Numbered from the stretch's first letter, positions 25,396-38,420 are shown. The stretch is DNA of 64,000 nucleotides from Auanema rhodensis (GCA_964057225.1 OZ059894.1:9372131-9436130), one strand, 5' to 3'. The notes: generated by a model not told the origin, from the sequence alone. Numbers and translations: made by a program.

Positions 25396-25963
25396 TTAAC
25401 TTAATTTTTCAATTTTTGAAAACTCCAGTGATCCTGACTGACAAATAACGTCAAAGCGATAATTCTTTTAAAAAAATGTATTATCGATTCGATCAAAAAA
25501 CTTTAACTTACATGTGTTGTTGTGTTTTCTAATTGCTGACATTCATCTGGAACTGTCAACTCATTGTCATCCATGTTTAACTTTTCCTACGAATGATTGA
25601 TGTAATATTATGATTAGATTATGTATTCATTACCTGGTTACAGTTTGATTCAACCATTTGAACATCTATTTCATAGTGCTCCATTGGTTTAAAACCTTTT
25701 TTAAAAACTTTGAAAATCTGAAGGAAGGATATGATGAAAGCAGTCAATTTCCAACCTTTTTAGGAATTAAAGCACTATCGCTGTCTGTCATGTTTTCATT
25801 AATTTTCTTTGCGGCTCCCCAAGCATAAGTCTAAGTTGAACAATAAAAAATGAAAGATTTGAATGAAAATTACCATATATTTCGGTTTAGCTATATCAGT
25901 CAAAAATTTGCAGAAACTAAGCTGCATGACAAGCAAAAACAAACATTCTTTCAAGAACATCAT
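25396..25963 (-). CDS. Small secreted protein, orphan
   Basis: Five exons (25874-25963, 25756-25830, 25634-25717, 25512-25586 and 25396-25464) have lengths 90, 75, 84, 75 and 69, all multiples of three, with GT-AG introns, and give 130 residues. The start MMFLKECLFLLVMQLSFC is a clear hydrophobic leader for secretion. The mature part is polar: AWGAAKKINENM, a Lys-rich stretch KKIFKVFKKGFKPM, then an acidic section with VESNCNQ and VPDECQQ and a last cysteine in VICQSGSLEF. Three Cys in the mature part leave one unpaired if two bond. An atttag immediately upstream of the start is a candidate trans-splice acceptor, and AATAAA follows the stop. I recognise no family. All-phase-0 introns and consistent splice sites make it a likely real gene. 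Confidence 0.65.
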
Positions 25964-26545
25964 CGTATATCTAAATGAAAAACAGAAGAAAAAAAAAGAA
26001 TATTTTGCTTTTCTGTTCTAACTTTTAGACTTAAATACAATTACAATACAACTTTAATGCTGTTTTTTTTAATAAAAGTAAACATGTTCTGATAGCAATT
26101 AATATAATCAACAACAAGTACTCATGAACGTCGTATAAGATATGAGGAAATGAACATTCATTTCTCACGATTTTTGTTGACTTCAGATAAGAACCTAACC
26201 ATGTACGTCAAAGCAAGTTATGTATCCCTCCAGTATCAACGTACTTCACCTAGGCATATCCCCAACATATTGATTATGGTTTGATCTAGTTAGTGGAGAA
26301 AAAAGTTTAATAATAGCCAAGATAAGTACTTATATTCTAAATTCTTATCAAAATAAAATATTTTATCTCTGGAAAAATGGATGATGGAAACTGAAAAGGT
26401 ACCGTCATTTTGAAAGTTTGTTATATATTTAAAACTAAAAATAGAGAAATAAAGCCGTATAAAACCATATAATAAGATAACATTTTTATTTATTAAAGCA
26501 ATATTTATATAAAAACAATTGAATATTTCTTATACATATGTACTA
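25964..26545. other. Promoter region of the small secreted gene and 3' end of legumain
   Basis: AT-rich DNA between two minus-strand genes. A run of A/T words and AATAAA-like sequence at 26485-26515 could serve the legumain transcript. Nothing coding is visible. Confidence 0.4.
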
Positions 26546-28544
26546 TTAATCAAAGAGATTGAATTCGTCTGATTTCTCACATGTCTTGGCTATTTGATCC
26601 AAAATGATTTCAGAATGCTCGAAATAGTTGCAGAGGTTATTCAAAACATAAACATACTTCAAGGCTTGTTCATACTAAAACAAAAAATTGAACATAATCT
26701 GTTTGAACTCAGTTGTTTACCTCATTGAAGTCGAGACACAGATCATTAAATGCATGAACTACTTCATGATGACAGTTCATTCTGAGGACGGGGTTTCGTT
26801 TCTCAAGCATTGATTTGGCTACAAGTTCGTTTGTGAATAATGCATCAAGTAGATTATGGTATGTCTTCTTGACATATCTTCGTTTCTGAAAGTTGAGAGA
26901 ATAAGAATCATTTGAATTGGGAAATGTCGAACCTCGTGCAAATCAGCAATACGATCATTCAAATATCTAATTCTATCATAATCATTGGTACGATCTCTTT
27001 CAGCCATCATGGAGTTCAACTCAATTTCTCGAGAAGGCCACATGGTCACGGATGGCTCATCATCATTCTCTTCCTGGAATATTGTATTTCAAAGATTTTA
27101 GATGTTTCCTATCATTACATCGTCAGTATATCCATAAAGTTTCTTGCTTCCTTGGAAATTTCCTACTGGTTCTTTGGCAATGCTTAAATCTCCGAATTGA
27201 AGAACATGTGACTTGTCAGTTCTTTCTTTCACAAGTTCAAACTGATGTTGTAATGTTTCAACGGTTAAGTCCTCCTGAAAAGAATTATCTCAATTTTAAT
27301 AGAAAATAGAAAAAAAATAGAAAAAATAGAAAAATAGTGCAGAGAAGGAGGAGTTGAAAGTGAAAAGAACTACTAACCTCATCACTATCACACATCCAAT
27401 TGACTGAGAACAAATCTCCTAAGCATGGAAGATTCATTGAGTTATCACAGTATGTTCCCCATGAAGATTCATGACCATTAGCAGCAGTAATAGCATAAAC
27501 TGAATAAGAAGAGATTATTCATGAGATCTGTCCAGATATACTCACTATTCCATGTTTTTGGTAAACTCTTCTCGAACATAGATCCTGATTCACAAGCTTC
27601 GAGATAGAACACAAGCTCCGAATACTTTTGATTGGTGTTCATCCATTTTAACAAAGAGGTTAACTCCTTCACAGTTAACTAAACATAATATATCATTTAG
27701 AGCTTATTCTTTAAAGAAAATCTGAAGCTTTTTCAAGTTTTACTAACCATTTCATTTGGGAATGAGATAAGTCCAACAGCTCCATGATCGGTGAAATAGA
27801 TAAAGATTTTATCTTTTTCATTACTAAAAATATATATATAAGATAATAAAATATATATAAAGATTGATACCTTTTAATAACACGACGATTACCTCCCTTA
27901 ATACTCTCGTCTCCTTGTAAAATTTTCTTAAAATTAGCAACATTCACATCTTTTCCCTAAAGTAAAAATATTTTTATGAATATTGAATTCTTTCATCTAA
28001 CTCTATAGTCAATATGTAATCCTTCATAAACGTTTGGACCACCTGGCACATTGTAAAGTTCTCCACGATAAGGGTTTCTAAATGAATTTTCATGTTACTT
28101 TCAATGTAAGCTAATCATTTGAAATTTGAAAATTCAACTTACTGAGTATTGTTAGCTATATCATCATACATCATAACAATAATATTTTCTTTTTGAAGTC
28201 CATGGTCTATAAGAGTATGATAAGCATGAGCAACATCAGCCTGAATATAAAGAATTTGAATGCTTTTCTCAGAAATTGCTTGAAAAATTATGAAAAACTC
28301 AGAGAAAAATAATAGAAAATGAATAATTCTGGTTATTACCTGATGACGATAGTTGTACCATCCATTTGATCCTGCTACTAGTAAAGCATATGTATTACCT
28401 TCAGATTGCTCATTGGGCCTAAAGAATGTTGTCAGATGTTATTCTTTACGATAGAATGAAACGAAAATCTTACTTGAATCTGAATCTCTTACGTGTAGCT
28501 TGAGATACTGCTAAGAGTGCTAATAAGCACCATATAAACTTCAT
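26546..28544 (-). CDS. lgmn: Legumain (asparaginyl endopeptidase, peptidase family C13)
   Basis: A lysosomal or gut cysteine protease that cuts after asparagine, often processing cathepsins. The start [16 protein letters not shown] is a signal peptide. Exon 1 is 28474-28544; a dozen or so short exons follow down to the stop at 26546-26548. The catalytic domain shows [52 protein letters not shown], the catalytic His in [11 protein letters not shown] and the catalytic Cys in [12 protein letters not shown], then [15 protein letters not shown] and [12 protein letters not shown]. The C-terminal prodomain is present, with Cys residues in MNCHH, DLCLDF, NNLCNYF and [11 protein letters not shown]. 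The protein appears complete, and all catalytic residues are intact. A cathepsin F-like gene lies 30 kb away on the same strand; this gene is on the same pathway but not linked in an operon. Confidence 0.93.
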
Positions 28545-29911
28545 ATTGACTCACAAAGAAAGAGCAAAAACGAATGAGAAAGAGAGCAACTGAAGTGACT
28601 AGATGAGTGAAGCAAAAGTCGTTGATTGATTAAGAAAACCACAACTGACCAATATCAAAAAAGTTTTGGCAATATAAGATAGATCGTTATCAGTTCTAGA
28701 GGTTGGATGTGTGAGCATAAGATCCTTGTCAATAAACACTTTGTCAGCTGATAAAAGCTATGTCAGCTGAAATCAGTCGGATCGTTTAAGAAAAATGTTA
28801 TAGATAGATAATTGCTCTTTGGATCAACATCTGTTAAATCATAATGATTAGATTATGAATATATAAGATATAAAGTACTCTAACCAATGTTCTAAAAAGT
28901 CAAAATACTATCATTGGATGTTATATTGTTCTTATACTCCCTATACATCTTGTGTCAAATGGATGGCGGGAAATGGATTCATTGTGGAAATATTCAAAAA
29001 GATCTAAAAGGTTCTAAATGATATTCTTGCTAAAAATATATTGTAAATGAGCGTAAACTTCCTTTTTCTCAGAGAAATTAACATTATAAATCAGAATTAT
29101 GCCCGCATGTGCTTATACTCAAGTATCTAGTTTGCATTGTTGGCTATAAAAATGTAATTAAATCTGGAAAATAAGCTATTTTTAGCCAAACTGACAGACT
29201 ATCTTTGATAAATGACATTAATTGACCATTATATAAGCTTATTAGAATAAAAAAATCTGTGAACTTCACGTGAAACGAAAGAATTTCATTTTTACTGAGA
29301 TATTATTAGGAATCGGTTGCATTCTGCTCTTCTTGAGCAAAAAGTATATTTAGATATTTGGAAAGTTTATTCCAAATTATAAGTGACACATACGGATGGC
29401 CAGATGCGTGAATATCGTTCAGGCTGAGAGTTAGAGGTCATTTCATTACATGGGAAAAGTGTACTAGGAAATTAGGTTAAGCTGTTCCATGCTCTATTAG
29501 AGTCTGAGGCTTGCGTGGACCTCGCAGATGCAGAGCAAGAATCTGTTCCAAATTGGAACACATGCTTGCATCATTCACAAGACGTTGAAGGATAGGCATT
29601 TAGACTTTTTCCTTAAATCTATCATTTCCTGTTGAAAATCTTTGAGCAATTGATGGATATGGCCAATACTTTGAAAAAAATGAAATAAATCCAACTTCTT
29701 TCTGCTAAGAGAGTAGCTGCTGCTTTACAATAGCATTATTTGGCCACCCCAAGCATGTATTCTAGCTTGATTCCTCTGGGAGACTTTTAAAGAAGAGCAA
29801 AAAGTTAGTGAAACTTGCTCCAACAACGTTTGGAATGTCTGAGACTTTTAGCTTCTCTTCATAATCATCATTACAATCAAAGTATGGGAGAAAGAGGTAT
29901 TCTCCTTAATA

Positions 29912-29967
<56 letters not shown>

Positions 29968-30903
29968 TCTCCCTCTCTCTTTGTTTTTCATCTCTTCCTT
30001 CTTGTCTCCCCCTCTCACCAACGTCAATTTACATGTTCTATTCTAAAAATATATTATCGTAATTAATATTTTGAAGCATTTTCCTAATTCTTGATTCAAT
30101 TTCTTTTTAATTTTGAACGTCAGATTTATGTGTCAGCTGACAGCACTATACAGTGTGAAGAGAGCTGTTACTATAACAAGTGCTAATATCCTGTAATCAA
30201 GATGGGAATCTATGTTTCTGGTTTGGATAATACATGAACCGAGTTGCTGGACGACGAATAAGGTCAAGTATAGATCTCTAATAGTTTTTTGCTCTTCTTA
30301 ATCTTCTTTTACTATATGTTGCTCGTCATCGCTGGTGCTCTTTGATTCAGTTCAAAAGGCTAATATTTCTTTTTGATGGATTGTAAAGCGGAATATGCGA
30401 ACTATGATTTTCAATTTTAAAATCTTATAATTATGCTGTTAATTACAGCATAGTTAAGCCTAAGCTTTAACCAATAGCCGACATGTTGTTGACCAAGGGC
30501 ATTACCCATTTAAGGCATCATATAGTCTGTTGAATCATTATGTTCTTCATCGTTTATATTATCCTTTTGAAAGTTTTTTTTAAATACAATTTGACAAGCA
30601 TGACGTGAGTCTCAAGCGGACGACTAGAAGAGCATTTCTGGTTCAAGCTGCGAATTTCACTGATGTCTTGCCCCTGTCTTGTCATAGTTATGACAGCTAC
30701 ATACCAAATCGACAACTTTTCATTTTAGAACTTCAAGTAGGAAGTTTTCTACTAAAAATATATTTGAAAATGTGGCTAGAAATCTTCAACTTTCATCTTT
30801 TCTTTATTTTATTTTTGATTTTTCTTTTCAAAATGTTTTTATCTGATCTTATTTGATATAGATAACATGGATAACTAGTAGTCTTCAATATTCCAAGATA
30901 AAA
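28545..30903. other. Intergenic between divergent legumain and TWK genes
   Basis: This contains the promoter of legumain on the left, a weak copy of the dispersed repeat near 29265-29335, a long CT microsatellite at 29916-29981, and the promoter or 5' UTR of the potassium channel on the right. An open stretch at 30605-30740 before the channel start might be 5' UTR, but I cannot connect it. Confidence 0.5.
29916..29981. repeat. (CT)n microsatellite, about 65 bases
   Basis: A CT dinucleotide run, perfect for about 45 bases and then broken by CCCT interruptions. It is the same repeat type as the GA runs at 1131 and 11772 read on the other strand. Confidence 0.92.
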
Positions 30904-33900
30904 ATGGCTCCAAAATGTTCTGGCGAACACTTGGATACACGCAAAAGCCTCAAAGGCTTAGCTCAATTCATGCTGCCAGCTCTTATTGAGAAAGGTGAAG
31001 CCGATAATGAATCCGAACGAAGAAACCGCCGTTTTGGAGGAAATCGTCTGCTCAATTCAGCTCATTCCCAGATTCTTAAGAGTGCTGCTAACATGAAGGA
31101 TGTAAGTTTTCAAATTGTCGTAATTGGCCGGAACTATCTTTTCGAAAATCGGCTGAAAAACACTTTTCCTGTTGTCAAATTGGTACAAGGTGGGAATGAA
31201 ATGAAGACAGATTATAATTCGATTGAATAATAGTTTGAGCTTTCATTTTATATTTTCGTTTATATTCCCTTTCTAAGAAAAACTGCAATTTCTCTTTCTC
31301 TATCTCTCTCTCTGTGAACTCTAAGCCCTCTCTCTATTCTTTTCATTTACTCTCTTCATCATATTTTCGAGAACATTTGAAATTATATTGATAACCATGA
31401 TCAAAAATCAAAATGTACGTGATAATATGACACAGGAAGTTGTTTTTCTCACAATTTTCAATAACAAATCATATTTGTTGTTGTTTGTATTTAGATAGCT
31501 GGACGTGCTCATCAAGCTGGTAAACGACATGTTGAACGTCTCCAAGAAAAGCCACCCTTGTGCTTTCTCATACTCAATCGTGCATATCATAAATATGGTT
31601 TGAAGGTTTGGTTTTTTGTTCTTTTCAATCATGTTTATCTTCATTCTTCATCGAATTCTACGTTTTTTTCCAGCATGTTGTCCTCATTCTAGTCTTTCTC
31701 TGTTATACAGCCATTGGTGCATTAGCTATTTTAATAGCAGAGAGTCCCCATCAAAATAAGTTGAAATCAGAATGGAATGATGTAATACACTATTACAAGT
31801 TTATGAGAATATCAGATTTATGTTCTTTCATTTCAGAGAGTCACTTTGACTCGTTCTATACGGGTTAATGAACTGATGAAAAGAGCTTTCAATAATTCAG
31901 ATTATCTTATCTACATCAAAGGGGCTACAACTGAACGTCTTCGATATATGTTTCTTCAGTAAGTTTGTGCTAAATTTGAAAAAAATCATTATTCAAACTC
32001 TATGTTAAGTTCAAATAATGTTTATAAAAGTTGAAATCTAGGATGAATGTTGCAATATTTTCTTGATAGTATGTCATAAATCAATGAAAAGTGAAGACAA
32101 AAGAGCATACAAAAGCATTAAGCTTGGATTGTTTTCCTTCTCTTAGCTTTATATAAGCAAACTATATAAGATTTAACTTTGTTTTTGATACTAATTTTAC
32201 TTCTCCATATTCAATCACTTGACGTCCTTTTTCCTTATTTTCATATGATATAGATTCATTTTTCCTTTTGTTACATGACTTAAACATCTCCAAGAACTTG
32301 AAGAGTCCTTAGGGGGATAAAATCTTAGACAATGCTGAGCGTCATGCTCTGTCGCCAATCCTAATCTGTTGAGTTTTTGTTCTTTTTGAACTTTTTCTAC
32401 ATTTTCAACTAGACAAATGTTTTTGTGTCTTAAGTCATGTAACATTATTTTTAAGTTAAAAGAACAAATATAACTATAGTTGTCTGCAAAATCACAATAC
32501 ACAACAATATTCTTCAGTGAATTATCGCTATATGAGCAGCAGTTAGACGTACGATGGTCAGACCAAAAGATGGAATGGGACTTCTGGAGTGCTCTTCTAT
32601 TTGCTGGTACTATCTGCACAACAATTGGTTTGAAAACATATCTTTTCATTTGCCATCATGCTGCAAGTTTTATTTTAAGGTTATGGTCATATCTATCCAG
32701 TTACGAATGTTGGACGTGTTATAACTATGATATTTGCTTTGTTTGGAATACCATTAATGCTTCTTGTTCTTCAAGATATTGGAAAATTGCTGACAATCAC
32801 CATGAAATATCCATGGTTTCAAACAAAACGCTTAACCAGACGTATACTTAGGTAAGATCAATCCATTTCATCCGTTTCAACCCATTTTTGAAACCAAATT
32901 CCGTGTTTTTTTGTTTCAGATGTTGTACTAAACAACCTATAGCGGAAATGAAGCAGATTGAAGTTAAAGAACGACAAGATTTGGAAGTTTTTGACCTGCC
33001 AGTTCCTGTTGGATTATCACTGATTGTCATTTGGGTATTTAATTTATTAAATTATCATATACATATATACTTATATTTATAAAACATTCATACGTATAAA
33101 TTTAAGGTAGAGTATAAAATAGAATGCAATCATTTTTTTTTAGAAATCTGTTTGAATGCAGCCGATTTGTGCTGAATTTCAGAACCAAATGAAATCAACA
33201 TTTCGTAAATATTAATTAGCATAAACGTATTGCAGGTGCTGATTTGCTCTTTAGTACTATCAGCTTGGGATAGTAATTGGACTCTTGTTGAATCTTTCTA
33301 TTTCTTCTTCCTATCATTGAGGTTCATTTGATATTCATCATCTTATATTCTAATTTTTGTGAATTTAGTACGGTTGGATTAGGTGATCTAGTTCCGTCAT
33401 CACCACGCCTTCTGATTACTATGTTTGGATTCATATTAATAGGTTTATCGCTTGTTTCAATGGTTATAAATTTATTACAAATGAAGGTAATGAATTAAAA
33501 ATAATTGCAATTTTTCTATTAATAGATTTGATTTTCAAATGCAAAATATTGTTTTTAGATGAAGAAAACATACGAAGCTGGTAATGTTACCTTAGTACGA
33601 GAACAAAGTGTAACCACATTGGGAATTATTCAAGTAAATAGCTAAATAAAATAAATTTCATACGTTATATGATTTGCTTTTAGTGTTTTGATGAAGAACA
33701 AGCAAGTTCTGACCGAAGTCTTAGTCGCTCTACTCAAACCAGCTTGAGTTTGCCTGCAGTTAGACAGGTAAATAAACATAAAGAATACCAAAAACATTTC
33801 TTTTAAAGGTTGTATTACGATCAGACGGAGTACATTGGGTATCCGATGATTGTAGACTTAAAAGCCCCGATGAAGTTACAACGCTGGTTGAAATGGAGAG

Positions 33901-34065
33901 CAGCTTAAGAGTTTGTGAGCAAATTGGTACGAAACGATTGAGCAATCTTTGAGCACAAACAATATGAAAATTCATATTTTAGGAGATAATAATAATGACC
34001 AAGAAGATGATGATAATTTATTGGAAGAAACAGACGTTCTCTTAGGAGCTGCAGAAGAAGATTAG
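30904..34065 (+). CDS. twk: TWK-type two-pore-domain potassium channel
   Basis: A K2P leak potassium channel of the plasma membrane, setting resting potential in neurons or muscle. The start is ATG 30904 (MAPKCSGEHLDTRKSL). Exon 1 is 30904-31101; exon 2 starts at 31495 and exon 3 at 31674, and later exons run to TAG 34063-34065. TM1 is HVVLILVFLCYTAIGALAIL. The first pore loop is split by an intron and reads AGTICTTIG plus YGHIYPVT, followed by TM2 FALFGIPLMLLVLQDIGKLL. TM3 is LSLIVIWVLICSLVLS. The second pore loop is LSTVGLGDLVPSSP, followed by TM4 FGFILIGLSLVSMVINLLQM. Both selectivity filters (TIGYG, TVGLG) are intact. The cytosolic tail is Ser-rich and ends in an acidic EEDD/LLEETDVLLG segment. 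A 0.5 kb intron precedes pore 1. Which TWK subtype cannot be told. Confidence 0.92.
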
Positions 34066-34266
34066 CGTCAAACGTCACATTTTTTATTTCAAATTTCTCT
34101 ATTGGGATCTTGTTTGCCATACATTTTTTCTTAAAATAACTAAACATTATTGTCTAACTTGTATATATATATATACATTTAATAAAAGCATAATAATATA
34201 GATCGATAGTCCGTCAGTTTTGGATACTTCATCTCCGATTAGTTAAATTCCTGGTTCTCGTAGTGA

Positions 34267-35451
34267 TTACTGAGATCGGTTTCTAGGTTTGAATATAAAA
34301 CTTTTTAAATATTCACGATGTGATTTGAAGACTATAAAGTACATTATTGCTACTGATATAGGAGGAAACATAAACAAAGGTAGGATGATAAACCCGACAG
34401 GTAAACTGCAAAGAAAAAGATAAATATGGAAGAAAAAATGAAGAGAGAGAGATAGAGAGAGAAGAGAAACGATAACTCACCCTCGTAGCATAGATAAATC
34501 TACACACATAAAGAATAATGTAGAACATGTTGGAATTGTATTGAGAACTGTGAAATTCAGGAAATAGAAGAAGATCATCTTAGCTATAGTAGCTTGTTGT
34601 TTCATTGTTTTCGCTGACAAACTGTCTTTGCGAGCTCTAATAGTCATTATAATCCTAGAAAACGAAAGAGATAAGAGACATAGAAGATTAGAATTGAATA
34701 AAGGAAACGTATTAAAACTATACTTGTATGTCATATATGGTAAAGTTATGCTTAAAAATACTCCAGCTATTATTATTTCCATAAGTAATATATAAATAAA
34801 TATGTTGGCTCTTTCTACATAGATAATATGGGCTTCATACTTTTCCATGATGATTTGAACACGCTGATCAACTAAATAGATTTTCTGGCGTAACGGCTCC
34901 TGATTCATGTCTGTGCACATGACGAAGAACCAAAAATTCAATATCGGATATACGATAGCAAAAATGATAAACAGAAAGACAATTTTCTTCGATAACTCCA
35001 ATTTTGTTGTTTTATGAATAATTACGTAATTGTACATAGTAGCTATCCATTGTCCAATAGCAAAAATTATAGCAAAGCTCAAGACAACCGGTATCATGTA
35101 GCCAGTACGTGGCATGAAAGTTCGAAATGAGCTAAAGCTATAAATAATGATGTAGGGCATGACGAGCATAGGTTGAATCATAATTCCTAATACGTTAGTT
35201 TGTAGTGCAGGAAAAATAATATTAGATAGTAAAATAGTTTTATAAGGTCTATTTAGTTGCTTATTCCTCTTCAAAATTAAAAAAACAAATAATATAACAC
35301 ATAAATTACATATGAATGTAATTGCGATTAAACCAATTTTATAATATACTATATAAGGCTCTATTGCAATAAAATCATCATAAATACTAGAATATACATT
35401 TGGATTGATTTCTAGATGTACATTAAAGAAAGTAATATTAAAAAAAGCCAT
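34267..35451 (-). CDS. Str-superfamily seven-transmembrane chemoreceptor
   Basis: A nematode serpentine receptor of about 346 residues, expected on sensory cilia. It starts at ATG 35451 and stops at 34267-34269. Exons are 34724-35451, 34654 back to 34481, and 34405-34267, all in phase. Hydrophobic helices include IGLIAITFICNLCVILFVFL, PMLVMPYIIIYSFSSF, VVLSFAIIFAIGQW, IVFLFIIFAIVYPILNFWFF, IFIYILLMEIIIAGVFLSI, IAKMIFFYFLNFTVLN and GFIILPLFMFPPISVAI. KTMKQQATIAKMI before TM6 resembles the srh/str/srd families (SKxTxxxQ). The family HGxxST and PYR endings are absent (the end reads FKSHREYLK), so the subfamily is uncertain. The first intron (34655-34723) is 69 bases, in frame and stop-free, so it could also be retained. 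The large uninterrupted first exon is unusual beside the intron-rich neighbours. Confidence 0.8.
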
Positions 35452-36746
35452 TGTTATAAGCTAAAGCTTGAACAAGAGTTCTTAGCAGAGGAGGTTCAAG
35501 CTCAGAGAACTAGCATACACTAGCTTGTTCCGGCAGGAAACTATTTTCAGAATTAGAAGAGGTTGCCACCAACTTCAAGATATATTATAGCCGATCAAAC
35601 AGGTATAACATATTGTTAAGCACAGAGAATACATGAATGAATTAATTAGATTAATAACTGATATATATATATATATATATATATATCTTGAAAATTCAAT
35701 ATTTTCATATATAATTTTCTAAATATGAATTATAAATAACTTATTCTATTAGTTAAGTTATCAATTAAATATTCATAATATCTTTTTCGTACATAAATTA
35801 ATTTAAAGAATTTCATCATTGTATTGAATGAGGAAAAACGGAAAGCAACTTGTTCTGTACATCTGTACAAGTTTAGAGTACGAGAATGAGCTATGAAATG
35901 CATTTGAATGACGAGTTTCTCAACTCATTTTCAAATTTAAATTTTTTGTTTTTCGTATAAGCAACGAACATACGATATCAGCATACTATTCTAATGATTT
36001 TATACATGACATTCAAGTTTCAAATAGTAAATTTGCATATGAGGCATTTGAAAAAAGCGCCAAAATACGGAAGAGAGAAGGTAAGAGAGAGAGGGTATGA
36101 GGCTCAAATGGAACACCCACGAAGAGTAATTTGTTTCAAGCTCACTGTTAATCTTTTTTTTTTACCAAATTTCTGGAGCGCTTAACTTAAATTTTGTCTT
36201 TTTTCCATAAAAACCATATTACTTACCTTAGTTGTTCTCCAATCTGCTATATCGGCAAGTGTCTCTCAACTTCAAAGGCGGCTGGAACAAACACAAAGTT
36301 CCAGTACAAGTTGGTAAACAACACTTAAATCGTGATGTCATGACAGCTAAGATTAAAGCTTTACCGTCTTTACTATTCGCCATCTAAGGAGAAAGTGCAT
36401 ATTAGCATGATACCACCCGTGGGAATAAAGACCTCCCGTGAGATAGAAGGCCACCCGGCATATGCACCGCCCCTTTTTCCCATCGGCTACTTTTTTGGAC
36501 CTGCTTAGCTTTATTCTGTAACTTTGTTGCAATGTTGATCAGTCAATCGTTTAGCAGAATGCTTATTCTCTAGCATTAATCATTATATTTCCATTTTATT
36601 AGTATTTAGCACAGTTAGTGTTTGTATAATTCTTGTGTTTTAATCATTTTTCTCTGTTCTTCATTTTATGTTGTAGATTTGAACTCGTCTAAAATCTTAC
36701 AGCTTATGCTCTTATATTGATATGATAATTTCAATTTTTAGATATT
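35452..36746. other. Intergenic between divergent receptor and CPEB genes
   Basis: This holds an AT dinucleotide run at 35659-35686, an AT-rich stretch, and a GC-richer patch at 36395-36500 with partly repeated words (CCACCCGTGG, CCTCCCGTGAG, CCACCCGGCA). An attag-type acceptor at 36734-36741 directly precedes the CPEB start. No coding exon is supported. Confidence 0.5.
35659..35686. repeat. (AT)n microsatellite
   Basis: A perfect AT dinucleotide run of about 28 bases. A similar shorter run lies at 49620-49636. Confidence 0.9.
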
Positions 36747-38420
36747 ATGACAAGTTACATTAGACAGCGACCTCAAATTTTTAATCCACCGGACATTATT
36801 GAAGATCAGTTTGTTCCAATTAGCAAACGTTCTCCGGTAAATGACAGGTTCTTTTTCCCGGAAACGTATTTTGATTCAAGATTTCATGTATGATATGATT
36901 TGTTAAGATCATTATTTAAATCTTCTATTTTACAGCAAAATTTTTCAAATTTCCGTCAGTTTGGCCATTCCACTAGCTCGAAAAAAGCTCAAAAGTCTAG
37001 ATCAGTGTGTGATGCTCGTTTGAGAGGTTATTAACTTATAATCTTCTTTATTCTCATATTCCTATTATACTTACAGAGTTATTAAACGAAAAACTCTGCA
37101 GTAGACGTTCAATGAGTTTAGAGTCAGCTATTGTCCCTTCATATTCAAGAAAAGTTTTTGTTGGCGGTTTACCTACTGATGTTCCTCGTCGTAAGTATTT
37201 TCCAGCAAAGCTTGTTGTTAAATCTCCAAGTTCAGACTATGTTGAGCGATTATTCCAACAGTTCGGTGATGTTATGGTTGATTGGCCAAGAGCTGCTTCA
37301 CATTACAAAGCTGGTCGTAATATTGGTAAGGCTTCTCCTGTTGTTTTTCTTTTATGGAAACTATCTATAGCTCCTTGTACATTGAATGGATATGTTTTCC
37401 TTGTATATGATAATGAGGATTCTGTGCGACATCTTATCAATGCATGTATTTCCGAGCCAAATGACAATCATTATTGGCTTCGAATGGAGAGTCCTACCTT
37501 ATTCATTAAAGCTGTAAGTTCGATACTTAGTTTATTCGCTCATTAATTCTTATTCAAGGCTCAAGTTCGACCATGGGCATTGTCAAATATTAATTATGTA
37601 CCTTATCCTGAGATAAAAATTGATCCACGTCGAACTGTTTTTGTGGGCGGTGTTCCTCGTCCTGCTACAGCAAGTAGGCTTATTCTACTCCAGATCTTAA
37701 TTTTTTTTTTAATTTTAGAAGAACTAGCTCAAATTCTTGAAGCTCATTTTGGGACTGTTGTTTATGCTGGTGTTGACATTGATCCAGAGTTACGTTATCC
37801 CAAGGTGCAGAATTAGCTTTTGACTATGTTTGATCATCAGCTTGTTTTAGGGAGCAGCTCGCGTCAATTTTGCTACATATGAGTCCTATATCAAGGCGAT
37901 TAACGGTCGATTTGTAAAAATGGAAAAGATGGAAACAAGTAAAAGAGTGGGTTTTCTTCTTATTTTCCATCACAACTTTGAACTTGCCTTTGTAGGAAGT
38001 TGAAATTAAGCCATATGTGATGGACGATATGCTGTGCGATGAGTGTTTCGGCTCTCGTAACAACAACGATTTTGCGGATTACTTCTGTGGTCATCGTCCA
38101 TGTCGTCAATATTACTGCAAGTAAGTATTTTCCTGTTTACTTCGGTTTTTACTTTGAGTTTTCTAGGCGCTGCTGGGATTTGCTTCACGTTGGCTCCAGA
38201 TCGGATCATCGACCCTGTGTTCGTCAAGGTGACCAGACTAAGGTACGATAATGCTTGATTGTACTTAATACATTCATAATATTATTAACTTCAGGAGTTG
38301 TCCGAGCTTCCACACCATACTGCCTCAAATGACTTCAATACCGATCTGATTTTGAAGATGTTCTGCTCCAACGCTGGAAAGCAGACGCTGCTAAACCCTT
38401 GGGGTATCTCATTGGTCTAA
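36747..38420 (+). CDS. cpb: CPEB-family RNA-binding protein (two RRMs plus ZZ zinc domain)
   Basis: A cytoplasmic polyadenylation element-binding protein that controls translation of mRNAs through their 3' UTRs, in nematodes mostly in the germline (cpb/fog-1 group). Start ATG 36747; a tttttag five bases upstream could accept a spliced leader. Exons include 36747-36836, 36936-37026, 37078-37190, 37236-37325 and from 37371 on; stop TAA 38418-38420. RRM1 begins [13 protein letters not shown], and its RNP1 strand is [10 protein letters not shown]. The linker is [17 protein letters not shown]2 begins [14 protein letters not shown], with [17 protein letters not shown] and [15 protein letters not shown]. 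The C-terminal zinc domain has [23 protein letters not shown] and HHTASN. The N-terminal region before RRM1 is short (roughly 110 residues) with no long Gln or Ser tracts. Two introns of 45 bases (37191-37235, 37326-37370) interrupt RRM1 in frame without stops. Confidence 0.92.
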
